DNA of 17,409 nucleotides from Pyrenochaeta sp. MPI-SDFR-AT-0127. Lineage: Eukaryota > Ascomycota > Dothideomycetes > Pleosporales > Cucurbitariaceae. The notes beneath the pieces are model-generated. The model saw only the letters and a program-made list of their open reading frames with translations. It searched no databases and was not told the origin of the DNA. The stretch covers positions 1 to 17,409 of the forward strand of contig JAGTJM010000162.1 of NCBI GenBank assembly GCA_020747015.1. The letters are read 5' to 3'. The translations under genes and the position numbers were made by a program. Within the stretch, counting starts at the first letter, position 1. The number at the start of each line of letters is the position of its first letter. Positions 1 to 7,831 of the stretch are shown piece by piece.

Positions 1-318
1 CTAGTATTCGTATACTTTATCTAATAGTAAGTCTCTTAATATTATCTCTAAGGTACGTCCCTTAGTAGTAAGACGCCTTAGGTAATAAGATACTTTTTTG
101 TCTAGACCTTTAGAATCGCACTATAGGGTTTATATAAGTTTAACTTTAATGCGCTAGAGTTCTATAACTATTATTATTTTAGTATACTATCTTCTAATTA
201 GAAAGAGAATAGCGTTAGTAGTTCTATAGTTCGTTCTACTAATAGCGTTTATTAGTACTCTACTAGTACCCTCTATTTATTCGCGGTAGCGTATACCTAT
301 AGAGCTTTCGGAGTATTA
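1..318. repeat. RIP-mutated AT-rich flank, element not identified
   Basis: This stretch has hardly any CpA or TpG, is saturated with TpA, and keeps CpG. That is the footprint of CpA-to-TpA repeat-induced point mutation, so the sequence was once a repeat. I found no recognisable protein in any frame. A block starting at 51 (AAGGTACGTCCC, then similar bases to about 125) recurs in the same orientation near 1940 in less mutated form, so the Tc1 element at 319-1666 may sit between two related repeat pieces. Confidence 0.6.
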
Positions 319-1666
319 TAGTACCCTTCTAAAAGTTCTCGCCGCGTACGCACGAGCTACCCTTATAAGTATATATACTAAACTTTAATACTACGTATCT
401 TAGCTAATATATAATATTATAAATATATTTTTAAAGTAGAAGTTACGTATATAGTTAGTATTTTATTTACTACTCTTACGCTTTCTTATATATAGCAATT
501 CGTCGTAGTATACTTATAATAAGGCGCTAGATTAGCTTAGCTAGTATGCGACGCTAGCACTCTTTTAATATATAGTAAAAGCTATCCTACTCTTCTAGAG
601 CTTTACTATAATTATTATACTATAGATAGAATTTATATATAAGCTTCTTAAGGTGCTACTAGAGGTACTTAATTAGGTTAAGATTAGGTAAGTATACTAG
701 CTAGTTAATAGTAGTAATATAGTATATACGTAGAAAATTTCTTATTACTATAGCCGTATATATACGCGCGTTATCCTGTATAAAGAGCTAAGAATAATGC
801 TATAATTATAAGAGTCCTTTAGTTAAAGCTTTAATATAACTTTTAGTAGAGTATCTATAGTTTAGAGTATTAGGATCGCGCTCTATTATAACTAGAGGGC
901 TCCTCCTTATATACCTACGTTTATCTAACTAGATTAAACTCTATACTATTTATACTATCTTCTTACTATAGCTATAGGTTTAGAGTATTATTACCTTCTA
1001 TTTCTCTTATAAATTTTAAAATACCTACTCCTAGTTTTACCCTAAGCCCTTCTAAAAGGAGTACTTATCTAAGAAGTAAAGCGTACGCTAATACTATAGG
1101 AATTAAGAGTACTTACTATAGAACTTAAGCTACTATAATATATATAAGTAGTTAAGCTTAGGACGCTTCTTATAAGGAGATTTAGTAAGACCTTATCTTT
1201 TAAGATACTACCTTAATATAGGATAGCTAGGTGGCTTTAAAGAGGTACTATCTAGATTTATAACTACCGCTACTTTTACTAGCTCTTTATATATAATTTT
1301 AGGCTTAGCGCGTACTTTATAATAGATAATCTTCTTCTAATAATATAATAGTATAGGTAGTCTACCGCTGCGAGGTTAATCTATTATTTTACCTATTTAT
1401 TAATATCTTTGTCTAATGTCGCGTATTCCGCGTTCGCTGCGGCCGAACGTGTCAGTAACTTAAGTAACTGTAGCACCACTATACAGTATGCCAATAATTT
1501 AATTCCGCTACTAGACAGTTAAATTAGGGCGTCTGCGCGTATTTTGGTCTATTTCTTGAAGAATTCGGCGTTGTGGCGGCATAGTTATAATAGTTGAAAG
1601 TTAAGAAGGAGTTGTTGTGATGGAACGCGTCGCACTAGTGCGGCGAGAACTTTTGGAGGGGCACTG
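319..1666 (-). mobile_element. Complete Tc1/mariner-family DNA transposon, RIP-inactivated
   Basis: Both ends are visible. The left inverted repeat starts at 319 (TAGTACCC) and the right one ends at 1666 (CAGTGCCCC read inward on the minus strand). Over 27 bases the two match at 23 positions, and all four differences are C-to-T or G-to-A changes in the left copy, as RIP would cause. A TA dinucleotide flanks each end (317-318 and 1667-1668), the standard Tc1 target duplication. The CAGTG start is usual for this superfamily. The 1348-bp size fits an element carrying one transposase gene, which fills 455-1582. Just inside the right repeat lies a perfect palindrome, CGCACTAGTGCG, at 1631-1642. 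Heavy RIP covers the left end and most of the gene; the right end is nearly untouched. Ends, duplications and gene are seen directly; loss of activity is inferred. Confidence 0.92.
455..1582 (-). pseudogene. Tc1-like DD34E transposase, destroyed by RIP
   Basis: One frame runs from ATG at 1582 to a terminal TAA at 455-457, 376 codons without frameshift, interrupted by many TAG and TAA codons that sit where Gln or Trp is expected. N-terminal paired-type helix-turn-helix sequence comes first. A PRSGR linker (residues 70-74, the GRPR-like motif between the two DNA-binding subdomains) and a second helix-turn-helix follow. The first catalytic Asp is residue 172 (1067-1069) in a former SDE motif now read LDK. 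The second is Asp 270 in QDNA (773-775). The third catalytic residue, 35 positions on (668-670), is AAG for Lys where the family has Glu, so the DD34E spacing is intact but the Glu is lost. The change GAG to AAG after T is a RIP-type transition. The Tc1 transposase would cut and paste at TA. The first 50 codons are much less mutated than the rest. Confidence 0.93.
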
Positions 1667-2100
1667 TAAATAGAAAGCTTAGATGTAGAAAACCAAGCTG
1701 ATAAGCTTTATAGATTAACTTGAATTAGAGAATATACGTTCCGGCGGTTTCTCCGCGCGGACAGCGCGATCATTAAACTACACTACGCAAGGCGCTGTGC
1801 TCTAGCCGCTCTTGGCATGCATAAGGCTGTAGTAGCGTGCTCAGATATATCTGTAGCCGCGCTAAGTGCTGACCCACAGGAGTCTAATCACTAGCTACTC
1901 CGCCGTCCCGCTATAATTTAGGCAGCAGCCGATTAAAGTAAGGTACGTCCCTAGGTAGAGAGACGCACGGTATCGCGAGACAAGTTACATTTTAGAATCT
2001 CGGCACCGCCTATTAGTAAGCTCGCAAGGCTGCCGTTGATTTAATATAATCGAGTGGTAATTACTACTTAAGAAGAGCAGCGTCCAATATAAACTGATGC

Positions 2101-2322
2101 TGTATTAGTCAAACTATCGATCGTCTCGTTAACGTCATCGATCCACTCGTCAACGATACCCCCTATCTATTAATAAGTTTAAGGAGCACTTAAGCGCTTA
2201 GAGAGCTGTTAAGAGAACGTAATAAAGGATTATTAAATCGCTAGGCTTATAAGATAACTCTAACGTGGGAACGAGCATGCCGCTACTATAATCTTGACTT
2301 AAGGCGTAAGCCCGACACTTAA
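2101..2322 (+). pseudogene. Decayed coding remnant, unidentified
   Basis: Frame 1 from 2101 to the TAA at 2320-2322 reads as protein-like sequence with only two internal stops (one TAA, one TAG). It contains charged stretches such as ALRELLRERNKG and a segment ITLTWERACRYYNLDLR that look like coding rather than random sequence. I cannot assign it to a family. A former transposon protein is the most likely source because the surroundings are repeats, but that is inference. Confidence 0.3.
2116..2157. repeat. Two-copy 21-bp tandem repeat
   Basis: Copies at 2116-2136 and 2137-2157 abut exactly. Both start ATCGATC and share CTCGT and AACG; 16 of 21 positions agree. In the decayed frame both translate to a similar peptide (IDRLVNV and IDPLVND), so the duplication may predate decay of the coding sequence. 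Confidence 0.6.
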
Positions 2323-2740
2323 TATAATAAGGTAAGCTTCATGCATACTATACTCGTGGTCGCCTTAGGCGTGCTATATGCAGTTGCTTTTTAGCTCAAA
2401 GGATTAGGTCTTTCCTTTATGGGCTAAGTCTCTTCGAATTCTACCCCTGCGAATAAGGTCATCTTAGCAGTTAAGCTCAAAGAGGAGGACGAGTAGTCTT
2501 AAAGAGAGAATCAAATATGAAATACGATAGAATGCCTTATTTCTATGACTCGTACTTCTATACCTTCACTTAGGCTAATTGCTATTTCAAGCCTTATGAA
2601 GGGAGGAATGTAAGCACTATACCTATTGTCCTCACGAATTATGCCTCTGCATATAGTTATTAAATTGTTAACGCTTACAGTGTATAAATTCAGTCTGTTC
2701 TCTCGCGTGTTGACATGCGACCAAAGCATTGTGCTACTAT

Positions 2741-2750
2741 TATTATATAT
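2741..2750 (+). promoter_or_regulatory. TATA-like box before candidate secreted-peptide exon
   Basis: TATTATATAT lies 22 bases before the ATG at 2773. This is closer than usual for a fungal TATA box, which weakens the case for the gene model. Confidence 0.25.
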
Positions 2751-2772
2751 AACACTATTTGAAGCCTATAAT

Positions 2773-2901
2773 ATGAGATACTTTAACAATCTGCTCTTAT
2801 TTGCTGCTGTTGGGGCAGCGGCCGCTATTACTAGCGCGGAGGTAGGACTGGCGGACAACGGATGTGTAGAGAGCGTTCCGGAGGGTGGCAATGCTACTGA
2901 T
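2773..2901 (+). CDS. Possible first exon of a small secreted protein
   Basis: From ATG at 2773 the frame gives 43 residues: MRYFNNLLLF begins a hydrophobic, alanine-rich signal-peptide-like segment ending near residue 22 (ITSA), followed by a polar stretch with one cysteine (residue 31) and a possible N-glycosylation site (NAT). A good fungal 5' splice site, GTAAGT, follows codon 43 at 2902-2907. A possible branch point (CTAAAC at 2975-2980) and acceptor (CAG ending at 2996) would add only 16 residues before a stop, and I found no convincing longer downstream exon. It may be a decayed effector-like gene, a wrongly guessed intron or a chance frame. The frame stays open to 2940 if not spliced. 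Confidence 0.3.
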
Positions 2902-3022
2902 GTAAGTATCGTTATGTGCGTACTACGGCCACGTCATTAATATCTTTGAATAGTATCATATATGTCGGGTGCATCTAAACGGCCATACACTACCAGAGCC
3001 TAGAGATGAAGATGCGACAGTA

Positions 3023-3119
3023 CCTACTAAGCCCGCTCACGCCATAATTAGAACATTAATCTTAGCTATCGTGCTCCTCAAACAATAATTTCACCTACCA
3101 AGCCCGCGTTTGCCATGAT
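3023..3119. repeat. Spaced 26-bp direct repeat
   Basis: Copies at 3023-3048 and 3094-3119 share CCTAC, AAGCCCGC and GCCAT; 20 of 26 positions agree. Most differences are transitions. Function unknown. Confidence 0.5.
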
Positions 3120-3731
3120 CGGCTGAATACTGCCCAAAATAGTGGGTGTTTTTCCTCGATAGCTTTTGTGCAGCAAGGTAGATGGACAAGCATTACCCGA
3201 CCAACGAGCATATTAGCCTATTCCATGGGCCGTGTTTATTGGTAATTATCGGGTCCGCAAAGCGACGTTCCTTGTGTTTGAGACCACAACTTGCAATGTA
3301 GACCATGTTGCGGTCCTACAGATGAGCAGATAATTCCGAAATCAGGTGCGAAGCGAAGCTTTTGGACACTTACATACCGAGAACTTGCTGTGTTTGTATT
3401 TCCTGCAACCATAAGAATAGCAGGAGGCATACAGCATACTAAAAGTGGGTATCTGAGCATAAAATCTATTGTAGTCGCCCTAGTCGTTGATTGGTCCGGC
3501 TGCCTGAGATCCTACACCAGCGGCTGCAGCGCATTAGATATAAATAAAAGTATACTAGAAGCTACAAGTGCTTACTACACCGGGGCTCTTTGTTGCGTTG
3601 CCCAGTCAATCACTTGGCAAAGTGTACGTTTTGTACTCTAAGGCATGAATCGAAATCCCCGCGGCGCGGCGCAGATCCGTTACCTGGGTACGAGCTCTTG
3701 GGATACTAGGTTATGGTTGGCTTGTGGGGCA

Positions 3732-3778
3732 GGTAAGCGACGCCGGTAGAAAGTCAACTGGGGTAAGCGACCCCAGTA
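3732..3778. repeat. Paired GGTAAGCGAC motif, second copy inside a perfect hairpin
   Basis: GGTAAGCGACGCCGGTA (3732-3748) and GGTAAGCGACCCCAGTA (3762-3778) agree at 15 of 17 positions and start 30 bp apart. The second copy is embedded in a perfect inverted repeat: ACTGGGGT (3757-3764), loop AAGCG, ACCCCAGT (3770-3777). Paired sites of this kind may bind a dimeric regulator, but the nearest convincing gene starts about 790 bp downstream. Confidence 0.5.
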
Positions 3779-4447
3779 TCTTAATCTCTTGATGTTCTCA
3801 CTCAAAGTCAAGCCCTTAGCAATTCTTAAATATCTACCTCTATATCACCGTCAACAATGCCAAGAACGTAACGTCAGATCCGATCGATCGAACCAGTGTT
3901 CGCTTGGTCATATGGGGGTAGTTCACAGAGCTAGAGATGCAATTGTAGGAGCTGTATGTGCCTTAGATGAGATGGAACGCCTAAGTGCATGCGTATCTTG
4001 GCCTTGGTAAACTAAAGGACGTTCACTCTCCAGCCGTAAAGTCTCTGCAAATCACAGGGCATGAGTACCCAAAGTCAATTGGCTCACCAGACACTGTCAT
4101 TGACACTAGTTACTCGGGGTCCAGATCTGCGCTCTGAGGTCCCTTATGCGGTAAACCAAGACTTGGGTGCCTGAAAGGAAGTGTTCGTGCGGCTGACGAC
4201 TATGGTAATGATCTACTGATCAAGGTCTCCAAGGCTCTTCCGAACCCGCTCCCCACATGAACGTCTTACGAAGATTGGTCAATCTCTTTTGCAAGAACGG
4301 GCTTATGTTTTGAAGCTGAAGAAGATGACAGTATGCGCTGTGTTGGTGGCTTGAGAAGCGTTGGCAAGGATGGTGTGCAAAAAGTCAGGCTACGAACGAG
4401 CCGATGTTCCGAAAGGTTTGTCGTTCAAGCCCTGACTCCTAGAAATG

Positions 4448-4455
4448 TATATAAG
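4448..4455 (+). promoter_or_regulatory. TATA box of the cysteine-rich peptide gene
   Basis: TATATAAG lies 109 bases before the ATG at 4564. It is followed by a pyrimidine-rich run (CCTTTTCTCTCTT) and a CA-rich, purine-poor presumed leader, the usual look of a strongly expressed fungal core promoter. Confidence 0.65.
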
Positions 4456-4563
4456 TATTCCTTTTCTCTCTTGGAAGAGACACCATTCAGCAACCAGCAG
4501 CATCTCTTCCGACCAATACTTCCAATATCAACCCCAGTCGATCAACCCAGATTCATCATCATC

Positions 4564-5002
4564 ATGCAGTTCTCCCTCCTCACTGTCCTTCTGGCCGCAG
4601 CGACTACGACGGTGGCCCTTCCTAGCACTGGTAGGCATATCTCCTTCTTACTATACCACTTTGTTAACACTTCTAGACTTTGCAGCCTCAAAGGTTGTCG
4701 GCGACATCTTGGCCCTCGATGCTGATTTTGCAGCTGCCTACACCGACATTGTTTCTCGCAGCGGCGGTGAGTCTAGCCACTCGCTCGCCAAGCGCGCCTG
4801 CGATTGGGGCAAACCTTGCTGCGACACGCAGACCGGCTGCAGGTCCCGCGACGCTTGCTATCGAATCTGCGGTTCTATTCCTGGTGCGGGCGCATTCGGA
4901 TGTCTTGCGGGTAAGTCTGTTACATGATGTGGCATGCGTCGAATTGGCTGACAACGTGGTGTAGGGTGTGCAACGGCTTGCCCTGCAGAGCCGGAGTGCT
5001 AG
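4564..5002 (+). CDS. Secreted ten-cysteine peptide precursor, Kex2-type processing
   Basis: Three exons, 4564-4630, 4677-4910 and 4965-5002, join in phase 1 to encode 112 residues. The introns are 46 bp (GTAGGC to CTAG, with a TTAAC branch point) and 54 bp (GTAAGT to TAG). Residues 1-18 are a classic signal peptide (MQFSLLTVLLAAATTTVA). Residues 19-62 form an acidic pro-region ending in LAKR, a Kex2-type dibasic site. The remaining 50 residues are the core, with cysteines at 64, 70, 71, 77, 83, 87, 98, 102, 106 and 112, the last being the C-terminal residue. The spacing is C-x5-CC-x5-C-x5-C-x3-C-x10-C-x3-C-x3-C-x5-C, enough for five disulfides. The core has near-neutral to basic residues around the first half and is Gly/Ala-rich later. 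I do not recognise the family; it resembles fungal effector-like or antimicrobial peptides in architecture only. Without the second splice the frame would miss the last cysteines, which supports this model. There is a TATA box at 4448. Confidence 0.82.
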
Positions 5003-6545
5003 ATTGCGCAATGATACCTGGGTATGGAAGTAGCAGGCGAACGGAGATAAACGGGCAACTACGCGGAGCTGATGAGAGTTGGCCAAATCGACGAGTGGAG
5101 CGCGATTGCGTGGTCAATCTGGAGGTAGTACTTTGAGTTCCGCCTGGGCAGTAGTTCTGATATCCGTGGCGGTGCAGTAGCTGCAGCTAGCGTGTAGTAG
5201 TAGATCTATTGGATTGAAAGTGCCTCTCATATAAAGCTTAGCACTTCAGGTCGTGATACACATCTTGACCCTGAAATTGTCACATACCGGCGTACAAGAA
5301 GAGCGACTTTACCGCCCTCGACGCACTGGGATTTAAATGCTCACGCGGCCTGACTCGAGCAAGCGGCCTTCACATTCCTACCTATTCAATTAAATTGAAT
5401 GTCTTTGCGGGTTGGCAAGATGGTGCGTGGCACGAGTATGGCGAGCTTTGCGAAATGAGAGGGAAAATGAAAGCTGTGGAATGTTGCGAGTCAATGAAAC
5501 GGGTATGTTACAATTGTCAATATGTCTTACTCAGTCTGAGAAACCACTCAAGAAATCTTGGAACGCAGGTAGACGCGTTCGGGTTGCGAAAAAAGCTACG
5601 AAGATCATAAGATTCGCAGCTTAAGGGTGAGGACCCTGTGGCTCAGGGACCGAGTGGTGAGCTCGGGTCCGATGATGTCAACTGAGTTGATCTGACCTGA
5701 GACGGTATTGGGTTCTGTAGGCTACGGATTCACTGAGATCGAACCAGAAGACGCAGGCATTACCCCGGCAACTACAACTGCGGTGAGCATGTTCATGAGG
5801 TGGATAAAGTAGATTAGAGGAAGAGGCGAAGATGTGGAGAGAATAGTGGAACGCCCAAGTCATCCGCTCTGTAGGTATGACCAACCGCGTAGCAGTCCAT
5901 CAGTAAATGAAAACGCACATTTAATCTAGCCGCCTTTATACAGTCTACCAGAAACCAGGGTCTGAACTAAACCCAAGGTAAGGCCTCCCGCCCAGGACAT
6001 GTCAATCCAGCTACCCGGGTTGGATTAACCCGACGTAAACCCTAAAAGAGCTAGACACCATCAACGAAGCAATAACTTCTGATGTCTGTCCCCACCGGCA
6101 TGCCATGAGTGGAGGTAATGAGTGTTACCCTCTTCGCAGCGGGCATCAAGCCATTGGCGTGGCCGCGTGGGTGGAGATTTATCTGGGAGCCTGGCGACCG
6201 TTTCAACGTGCAACGTCTATCACTCGGGTAACGACTCCGAAAGATCGCAAAGATCGACTAGCAGCCCGAAACTCTGGAATATCGAGCTTTTGAAATCTGC
6301 GTCCACGTTGAGAAATTTAAGTAATCTCGCTCAGCGGACCATAAAAAGATCTTCAGACGAGGTCTTCAACTATGGTAGACTTGGTACCGTTCGAACATTA
6401 TCACCTCAATCTCTGGTTGAAATATCCTACCTCAAAGATTTTCACAGTAACGGATATCCGGCAAGTTATGGCATGAATATGCCATGCTGTGGGTAGTTGG
6501 TGGCGCTACGAAGCGGCTTGGGACTCCTAGTCATCTCCAGATACT
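5003..6545. other. Long stretch without a supported gene
   Basis: About 1.5 kb downstream of the peptide gene. The first part is its presumed 3' untranslated region. Open frames of about 70 codons at 5395-5624 overlap each other, match nothing known and lack a convincing promoter. On the minus strand an ATG near 5793 after a pyrimidine-rich leader would start a 24-residue signal-like peptide, but no satisfying downstream exon was found. A 124-codon plus-strand frame (6122-6496) is unassigned. Short inverted repeats occur at 5678-5690 (TCAACTGAGTTGA) and around 6467-6486 (ATGGCAT, four bases, ATGCCAT). Confidence 0.45.
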
Positions 6546-6579
6546 AAGCGAGCGGCCCATCCAAGCGAGCGGCCCACCC
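6546..6579. repeat. 17-bp tandem duplication at the end of a pogo relic
   Basis: AAGCGAGCGGCCCATCC (6546-6562) is followed directly by AAGCGAGCGGCCCACCC (6563-6579), one mismatch. The second copy runs into the presumed left inverted repeat of the pogo-like element, so the duplication may be of the transposon terminus. Confidence 0.6.
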
Positions 6580-7413
6580 CAAAACACACTTAAAAACCAG
6601 AATTTGAGGACAGAATATATCAACAACTATATTATAGAATTAGCTTAAAATTAAGTCTTAGAGTTAATTCTATACGAAAACAAAGATGCTACAATATAAA
6701 GACCTGTACTCATTTACTTCGTGGGCCAGGTAACCCTATATATACCCACGCGTCCGTACAGCTGTATTTACAAAGGAGAATATCCAGAGTGGCTTCCGGG
6801 CGACAGGCCTGATCCCATACAGTCCAGAGCGGGTTCTATCGTCCCTTACTGTCGTCAGAACACCGTCTCCACCAGGGACAGCAGCAGATAGTGAAGCTAT
6901 ATGGACAGCTGAAACGCCGCATACAACGTCCCATACAACGTCCCAGCTTGAGCAGCAGGCTCGGCTCGTACGAGATCTCCTTCGCCGCCAATCTCAGAGC
7001 CCTACAAGCCGGGCTATCGCCCAGCTTGTCAAGGGCTGTCAGTTAGCTATGAACTCAGCGACGATCTTATCAGAGGAGAACCACAAGTTACGGGCTCTCA
7101 ACCATCGCCTTAGACAGAGGAAAGACAAGCACCGGACATATATAGCTACTAGAGGCGTGCTCCGGGCGGAGGAAGGTCGTACGCTAGCTGCAGCAGCTGA
7201 GATGGGTGCTGGTGAGGGGAGTCAGAGCGTGGCTCCTCCGCCACGCCAGCGAGCACCACCAACGTGTACTAAGTGCCATATACAAGGACATAAGAGGACT
7301 TAATGTAGACAGTAATAAACTATCTTTCTATAAAATATTAAGTTATACTTAAACACTATATAGTTATCGAGCATTTGTCGTCAAGCTGCCGCATAGTTTG
7401 GTGGGGTGGCCGG
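6563..7413 (+). mobile_element. Internally deleted pogo/Fot1-like transposon
   Basis: A GC-rich terminus at 6570-6587 (CGGCCCACCCCAAAACAC) is matched imperfectly in inverted orientation at 7396-7413 (read inward CCGGCCACCCCACCAAAC). Between them are about 150 bp of AT-rich, non-coding sequence and then the C-terminal third of a pogo-type transposase. The DNA-binding and most of the catalytic domain are absent, so this is best read as an internal deletion derivative that kept both ends. No clear target duplication was found, so the exact outer limits are uncertain. Confidence 0.55.
6734..7315 (+). pseudogene. C-terminal part of a pogo/Fot1-type DDE transposase
   Basis: One frame is open from 6734 to a stop at 7301-7303, 189 codons, with no ATG until 7049. 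It contains the block typical of the end of the DDE domain in fungal pogo transposases, ENIQSGFRATGLIPY followed by SPERVLSSL. A Pro/Thr-rich linker and a basic predicted coiled-coil region (SEENHKLRALNHRLRQRKDK) come next, then TRGVLRAEEGRTLAAAAE, as usual for the family. It ends in a zinc knuckle C-x2-C-x4-H-x4-C (7265-7306) whose last spacer residue is the TAA stop. Reading through would add Cys-Arg-Gln and a second stop at 7313-7315. CAA to TAA is a possible RIP change. The catalytic Asp residues lie in the missing part, so the product cannot transpose the element. Confidence 0.85.
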
Positions 7414-7415
7414 AT

Positions 7416-7831
7416 AACTAATATGGCTGGATGAGTGATAAAACACGTTAGGAATGGACGGATTAGTCAGTAGTAAACCACGCGACTATATGTGTCCTAG
7501 GCTTACAGAATACATTAATGATGAAACATATATGCGCAAGTGCCAAAAGGACATTGGTGTGGTTGGGGGAACCACAAAACGTCAAATACCTAGTGCTACT
7601 CGAGGAGACAAGACTTAGGAATGCCAGCGTTCTAATGACTTCTAAATGAGTGTGTTTAATGAGTTCCAAGAGACGACAACGTCCCATCGCAAAGCTAAAC
7701 AACACGAGCAAAGAATGAGTCGAACTGTCGCAATTATAACCCTGATGATACTGATCTCCGCAGGGAGTTTATCCTGCATTCACACCGCCCGCCGTTCCAC
7801 AATCTCGCTTCCGTAGCCTGCCCTCCTCGAA
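7416..7831. other. Spacer between pogo relic and peptidase gene
   Basis: No gene is supported. A minus-strand frame of 82 codons (7463-7711) has no recognisable content. The right-hand part is the presumed 3' untranslated region of the minus-strand peptidase gene. Confidence 0.45.

Larger units (their letters stand above)
1669..2510. other. Intergenic, decayed sequence without a supported gene
   Basis: Base composition is intermediate between the RIP block and normal genic sequence. It holds a second copy of the repeat block also found at 51 (near 1940-2000), a decayed open frame (2101-2322) and a two-copy 21-bp tandem repeat (2116-2157). A short ATG frame at 2341-2394 would give a 17-residue hydrophobic peptide, too short to call. 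No intact gene is supported. Confidence 0.5.
3000..4440. other. Long non-coding stretch with short repeats
   Basis: About 1.4 kb in which no gene can be supported. A frame open from 3291 to 3641 has no ATG near its start, matches nothing I know, and overlaps an equally long frame on the other strand. The region contains a spaced direct repeat (3023-3119), a paired GGTAAGCGAC motif with a hairpin (3732-3778) and, at its right end, the promoter of the cysteine-rich peptide gene. Confidence 0.5.

Noticed and set aside
1..1430. Plus-strand reading frame with stops at Gln-like positions in the left RIP block
   Set aside because: In RIP-mutated DNA every frame shows TAG/TAA; only the minus-strand frame shows family motifs (QDNA, PRSGR, DD34E spacing).
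3291..3641. 116-codon plus-strand frame with several cysteines, considered as a hydrophobin-like gene
   Set aside because: No ATG near the start, cysteine spacing does not fit class I or II hydrophobins, and an equally long frame lies opposite.
3789..4010. 73-codon plus-strand frame
   Set aside because: No recognisable content, no splice or promoter support; chance length.
4688..5136. Several overlapping frames on both strands over the cysteine-rich peptide gene
   Set aside because: They are out-of-frame shadows of exon 2 and exon 3; none has a signal peptide or family match.
5678..5884. Minus-strand frame and a nested 24-residue signal-like peptide starting near 5793
   Set aside because: A possible leader and donor are present but every acceptor tried gives a short, featureless product.
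6105..6496. Two overlapping plus-strand frames of 62 and 124 codons
   Set aside because: No family resemblance and the only intron-like interval is far too short (25 bases).
7463..7711. 82-codon minus-strand frame with hydrophobic start
   Set aside because: Lies between the pogo relic and the peptidase 3' end; composition looks random and there is no promoter.
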